64,000 bases of DNA from positions 2,666,001 through 2,730,000 of the forward strand of contig NZ_OY726397.1 of assembly GCF_963378095.1 (NCBI RefSeq). The letters run 5' to 3'. Positions 61,235 to 64,000 of this stretch are shown here, one piece after another. The first letter of the stretch is position 1. Every line of letters begins with the position of its first letter. A program made the translations under genes and the position numbers. Below the pieces are notes generated by a model that saw nothing but the letters and a program-made list of their open reading frames with translations, was not told the origin of the DNA and made no database searches. This DNA is from Mycolicibacterium sp. MU0053. GTDB lineage: Bacteria; Actinomycetota; Actinomycetes; Mycobacteriales; Mycobacteriaceae.

Positions 61235-61290
61235 AGCGCAGCTGACGTTACACCGGAGGGCCTATTTGTCATACACCTCTGGTGCTGGGA

Positions 61291-61899
61291 TCAGGCGTTG
61301 ATGCCCCCGGTGAGAAGCGCCGCCAGCTCGCGGTAGGCCGCCGCGTCGTCGAGACCCGTGGCCGCGCGCACCCGCCCCTGCTGGATGCTGACCATCATGG
61401 TCGCCGTCAACTCGCCGGCGAAGGACGCGTGCACGTCGCGGAACTCGCCGGCCGCGACCCCCTCGGCGATCAGTTCCTGGACCCGCCGCGCCGCGATGGC
61501 GGTGTTGGTCTCGTACACCTCGCGCGCGGGCGGAAACGCCGCGAGATCGGCCAGGAACTGGGCGGACGCCACGTCCAACGCCCGGCCGACCGCCGACAAA
61601 TAGGTGGTGATGCGCTCCCGCGCTCCCGTGCGCTCGGCGACCCGGCCTTCCACCGCGTCGGTGGCGCCGCGGAAAAAGCGCACCGTCGCCGCGCGGACCA
61701 GCGCGTCCTTGCTGTCGGCCAGGGTGTACAGCGTGGATTTGGAACAACGCAGACGGCCCGCGATGTCGTCGAGGGTCAGGTGAGCGAACCCTTCGGCCAG
61801 GAACAACGCCTGCAGGTCGTCGAAGAGTTGACCCCGGCGGGCGGTGCCGAACTCGGCGGTGGGGCTGCGTTGCACGGCCTCATAGTACTGGAGACACAT
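61291..61899 (-). CDS. TetR family regulator of acyl-CoA dehydrogenase
   Basis: This 202-residue protein probably starts at ATG 61899 (MCLQYYEAVQRS) or GTG 61875. The TetR HTH is at about 24-70 (LQALFLAEGFAHLTLDDIAG, CSKSTLYTLADSKDAL). A long upstream frame into the dehydrogenase gene is not real. It is divergent from the acyl-CoA dehydrogenase, and four AGTACT boxes lie around both starts, so it is likely autoregulated. Confidence 0.88.
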   Translation of the reverse strand: MCLQYYEAVQRSPTAEFGTARRGQLFDDLQALFLAEGFAHLTLDDIAGRLRCSKSTLYTLADSKDALVRAATVRFFRGATDAVEGRVAERTGARERITTYLSAVGRALDVASAQFLADLAAFPPAREVYETNTAIAARRVQELIAEGVAAGEFRDVHASFAGELTATMMVSIQQGRVRAATGLDDAAAYRELAALLTGGINA

Positions 61900-61941
61900 C
61901 TGTAGTACTGTCGAAGTACTGAAACTCGTGCTCCAGTACTG
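61884..61941. promoter_or_regulatory. Four AGTACT operator boxes between TetR and acyl-CoA dehydrogenase
   Basis: The palindrome AGTACT, always followed by G, starts at 61884, 61904, 61915 and 61935. The spacing is 20, 11 and 20 bp, a symmetric layout. One box lies in the start of the TetR coding region. It suits cooperative binding of TetR dimers to a divergent promoter. Confidence 0.6.
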
Positions 61942-61950
61942 CTGGAGGTG

Positions 61951-63111
61951 ATGGAAGGAATCCGCGTGCCCGTCGACCGACTTCTCCCCGATCAGGACGC
62001 ACGCGACCTCATCGCGCTGGCCCGAGACATCGCGGACAAGGCCCTGGCCCCCCGCGTCGACGAGTGCGAACGTGCCGAGACCTACCCCGAGGGTGTTTTT
62101 GCGACGCTCGGCGAGGCCGGCCTGCTCAGCCTCCCCTACCCGGAGGAATGGGGTGGCGGCGGACAACCGTACGAGGTGTACCTGCAGGCGTTGGAGGAGA
62201 TCGCCGCGCGCTGGGCGGCCGTAGCCGTCGCGGTCAGCGTGCACAGCCTGTCCTGCCATCCGCTGCTGGCGTTCGGTACCGACAAGCAGCAGGCCGATTG
62301 GCTCCCGCAGATGCTCAGCGGCACCACGATCGGCGCCTACAGCCTGTCCGAACCGCAGGCCGGCTCGGATGCGGGCGCACTGACCTGCAAGGCCGTCGCC
62401 GTCGACGACGGTTACCGCATCACCGGCGAGAAGGCCTGGATCACCCACGGCGGGATCGCCGATTTCTACAACCTCTTCGCCCGCACCGGCACCGGATCGC
62501 AAGGGATCTCGTGCTTCCTGGTGCCCGCCGACACGGCCGGGCTCACCTTCGGGAAACCCGAGGAGAAGATGGGTCTGCACGCGGTGCCGACGACGGCCGC
62601 GCACTACGACGACGCCTATCTGCCCGCCGAGCGCCGCATCGGCGCCGAGGGGCAGGGCCTGCAGATCGCGTTCAGCGCGCTGGATTCGGGCCGGTTGGGG
62701 ATCGCCGCGGTCGCGGTGGGCCTGGCCCAGGCCGCGCTGGACGAGGCCCTGGCCTACAGTCAACAGCGAAGCACGTTCGGCCGCAAGATCATTGACCACC
62801 AGGGCCTCGGTTTCCTGCTGGCCGATATGGCCGCGGCCGTCGACTCGGCGCGCGCGACCTACCTGGACGCGGCCCGGCGTCGCGATGCGGGGCTGGCGTA
62901 TTCACGCCACGCCTCGGTGGCCAAACTCGTGGCCACCGACGCCGCGATGAAGGTCACCACCGACGCGGTCCAGGTGCTCGGCGGCGTCGGGTACACCCGG
63001 GACTATCGCGTGGAGCGGTACATGCGGGAGGCCAAGATCATGCAGATCTTCGAGGGCACCAACCAGATTCAGCGCCTGGTCATCAGCCGCGATCTGGCCA
63101 AGCAGGGCTGA
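61951..63111 (+). CDS. Acyl-CoA dehydrogenase
   Basis: This 386-residue enzyme has the N-terminal helical part, the SLSEPQAGSDAGALTC and WITHGGIADFY middle strands, and the C-terminal signature with the catalytic-base Glu in MQIFEGTNQIQRL. The family oxidises acyl-CoA with FAD and electron-transfer flavoprotein. I give ATG 61951; GTG 61966 has a better-spaced AAGGAA site. It is controlled, most likely, by the TetR gene upstream, as similar dehydrogenase/TetR pairs handle fatty or branched acids. Confidence 0.92.
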   Translation: MEGIRVPVDRLLPDQDARDLIALARDIADKALAPRVDECERAETYPEGVFATLGEAGLLSLPYPEEWGGGGQPYEVYLQALEEIAARWAAVAVAVSVHSLSCHPLLAFGTDKQQADWLPQMLSGTTIGAYSLSEPQAGSDAGALTCKAVAVDDGYRITGEKAWITHGGIADFYNLFARTGTGSQGISCFLVPADTAGLTFGKPEEKMGLHAVPTTAAHYDDAYLPAERRIGAEGQGLQIAFSALDSGRLGIAAVAVGLAQAALDEALAYSQQRSTFGRKIIDHQGLGFLLADMAAAVDSARATYLDAARRRDAGLAYSRHASVAKLVATDAAMKVTTDAVQVLGGVGYTRDYRVERYMREAKIMQIFEGTNQIQRLVISRDLAKQG

Positions 63112-63127
63112 GACCGGCCCGGATCGA

Positions 63128-63691
63128 CTAGATGCCGGTCCAGGCGTCGTCGAGGCGCTCGGCGACATCGATGACCTGGGCCGCCTGGGCCTCGGGCGCA
63201 TCGATCTGATCGGCCACGTGCTGGGCGATGAAGCGTCGGATCTCGGCGTCCACGCCGCCGATGATGCGCACGATCTCGCCGCGAATGGACTCCGAGGACA
63301 CGTGCACGCTGATGTTCGAGGGCCGCGGCTTGGCCACATCGATGACGAGCAGCAGCGGTTTGGCCGCCCGTGCCGTCGCGCGCAACTCGACCTCGCCGTC
63401 AACCTTGAACCGCGGTTTGTCGAGCCGCAGATCCACGATGAGGTCGATCTCGAGCGGGATCCGGATGTCGAAGGAGATGTTGTCGCCGACCTGTCGGGTG
63501 GCCTGCGGTTCACCGATCTTGACCTTCGCACTGACCCGGGCGATCCGGCCCGGTCCCTGCGCCAGCGGTCCCATCTCGAACTGGTCCCCGGCGATCGCCG
63601 CGAATGCCCCCGCGACCCGCTCCTCGGTCACCGCGATCTCGAAAAATTCGCGTCCCCACTGCTCATAGGTCACGTAGTCGTGCGTGTTCAT
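63128..63691 (-). CDS. Conserved hypothetical protein
   Basis: This 187-residue protein starts MNTHDYVTYEQWGREFFEIA. Its middle is beta-rich with a repeated pattern (DNISFDIRIPLEIDLIVDLR, VDGEVELRATARAAKPLLLV), and its end is helical. It looks like a lipid-binding or SMP-like fold, but no assignment is claimed. It is found across mycobacteria as far as I recall. It converges with the acyl-CoA dehydrogenase gene. Confidence 0.65.
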   Translation of the reverse strand: MNTHDYVTYEQWGREFFEIAVTEERVAGAFAAIAGDQFEMGPLAQGPGRIARVSAKVKIGEPQATRQVGDNISFDIRIPLEIDLIVDLRLDKPRFKVDGEVELRATARAAKPLLLVIDVAKPRPSNISVHVSSESIRGEIVRIIGGVDAEIRRFIAQHVADQIDAPEAQAAQVIDVAERLDDAWTGI

Positions 63692-63842
63692 AGTCCTGTA
63701 ACCGTCTCACGACCGGCCACGTCGACGACACAGCACGCGCCGAATCGGCCCTGCCGCCGCTTGCTGAGTATGGTCACGACGTTCGGTACCGCGCTGGATC
63801 TGACGGTCGGTGAGCTGACCGGCCTGAATCGGAAGGTAGCTG

Positions 63843-64000
63843 ATGGTCAACCCCACCCAGGCCGCATCGGCCATGGAGCTGAAGGTGCGCTACGTCGAAT
63901 GCGACATGCAGGGCCGGGTCTTCAACGCGCACTACCTGACCTGGGTCGACATGGCCCACACCGAGGCCATCGATGAACTCCTCGGCGGCTACCGGCAGGT
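63843..64000 (+). CDS. 4-hydroxybenzoyl-CoA-type thioesterase (partial, cut by window edge)
   Basis: The first 52 codons of a hot-dog-fold thioesterase. It starts at ATG 63843 after GGAAGG. The signature VRYVECDMQGRVFNAHYLTW has the Asp and the conserved NAHY, and is typical of the YbgC/4HBT branch. The remaining part is outside the window. Confidence 0.85.
   Translation, partial: MVNPTQAASAMELKVRYVECDMQGRVFNAHYLTWVDMAHTEAIDELLGGYRQ

Noticed and set aside
61291..62799. Extended 502-codon frame for the TetR gene
   Set aside because: The N-terminal 300 codons are antisense to the acyl-CoA dehydrogenase; the TetR domain begins near 61899.
1..64000. tRNA, rRNA or riboswitch genes
   Set aside because: No cloverleaf, rRNA core or known riboswitch core was recognised by eye; a covariance-model search would be decisive.

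Overview
The window is high-GC, densely coded actinobacterial DNA that most resembles an environmental, rapidly growing Mycobacterium (Mycolicibacterium) chromosome. The reasons are several F420-type LLM oxidoreductases, a cutinase-family hydrolase, DUF222/HNH and MpaB-type (DUF2236) proteins, a baeRF11 protein, many SDR/epimerase-type reductases, TetR/MarR regulators and three toxin-antitoxin loci. No rRNA, tRNA or CRISPR array was recognised.

Layout. 1-6.1 kb: a leftward block with VWA, DUF4178, DUF2617, DUF4247, DUF350 and a membrane-anchored spermidine-synthase-like enzyme, preceded by a DUF222/HNH protein. 6.1-12.2 kb: an FNT-family channel, a MarR regulator divergent from a run of NAD(P)-dependent reductases, then a TetR regulator divergent from an SDR and a SnoaL-like gene. 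12.2-19.6 kb: a transposon cluster. It has one IS3 element with a 3-bp target duplication, one IS1634-family element with a 363-bp target duplication, and one IS256 element (9-bp duplication) nested inside one copy of that 363-bp repeat. Together they split a single LLM oxidoreductase gene that can be rebuilt in frame. 19.7-22.4 kb: a GMC oxidoreductase and a quinone-type reductase. 22.4-31.2 kb: a loosely packed accessory stretch with MazEF-, VapC- and VapBC-type modules, a large arylsulfatase, relic genes, and six full plus one partial copies of an intergenic repeat, all in one orientation. 31.2-34.5 kb: a zinc alcohol dehydrogenase, a Kef-type antiporter and a DUF6308 protein.

34.5-40.1 kb is a defence-island-like segment with a transposase fragment, the N-terminal stump of a DISARM DrmD-like SNF2 helicase, and an intact four-gene operon: TIR-like (DUF1863/ThsB-like), two-TIR protein, stand-alone SLOG protein, second DUF1863/ThsB-like TIR. 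This operon is the strongest candidate for a new nucleotide-signalling antiphage system. It has Thoeris-like parts, but none of the four proteins has a SIR2, macro or transmembrane effector fused to the SLOG domain.

40-64 kb returns to core-like genes: an alpha/beta hydrolase, cutinase, CAP protein, SDRs, TspO, a DUF2867/TIGR01777 epimerase pair, a secreted DUF1214-like protein, DUF1348, baeRF11, DUF309-MFS and an APH-like gene. These are followed by a three-gene signalling operon (receiver-PP2C phosphatase, CHASE3 histidine kinase, Rcp1-like receiver), another LLM enzyme, a TetR gene divergent from an acyl-CoA dehydrogenase across four AGTACT boxes, and the start of a thioesterase gene cut by the window edge.
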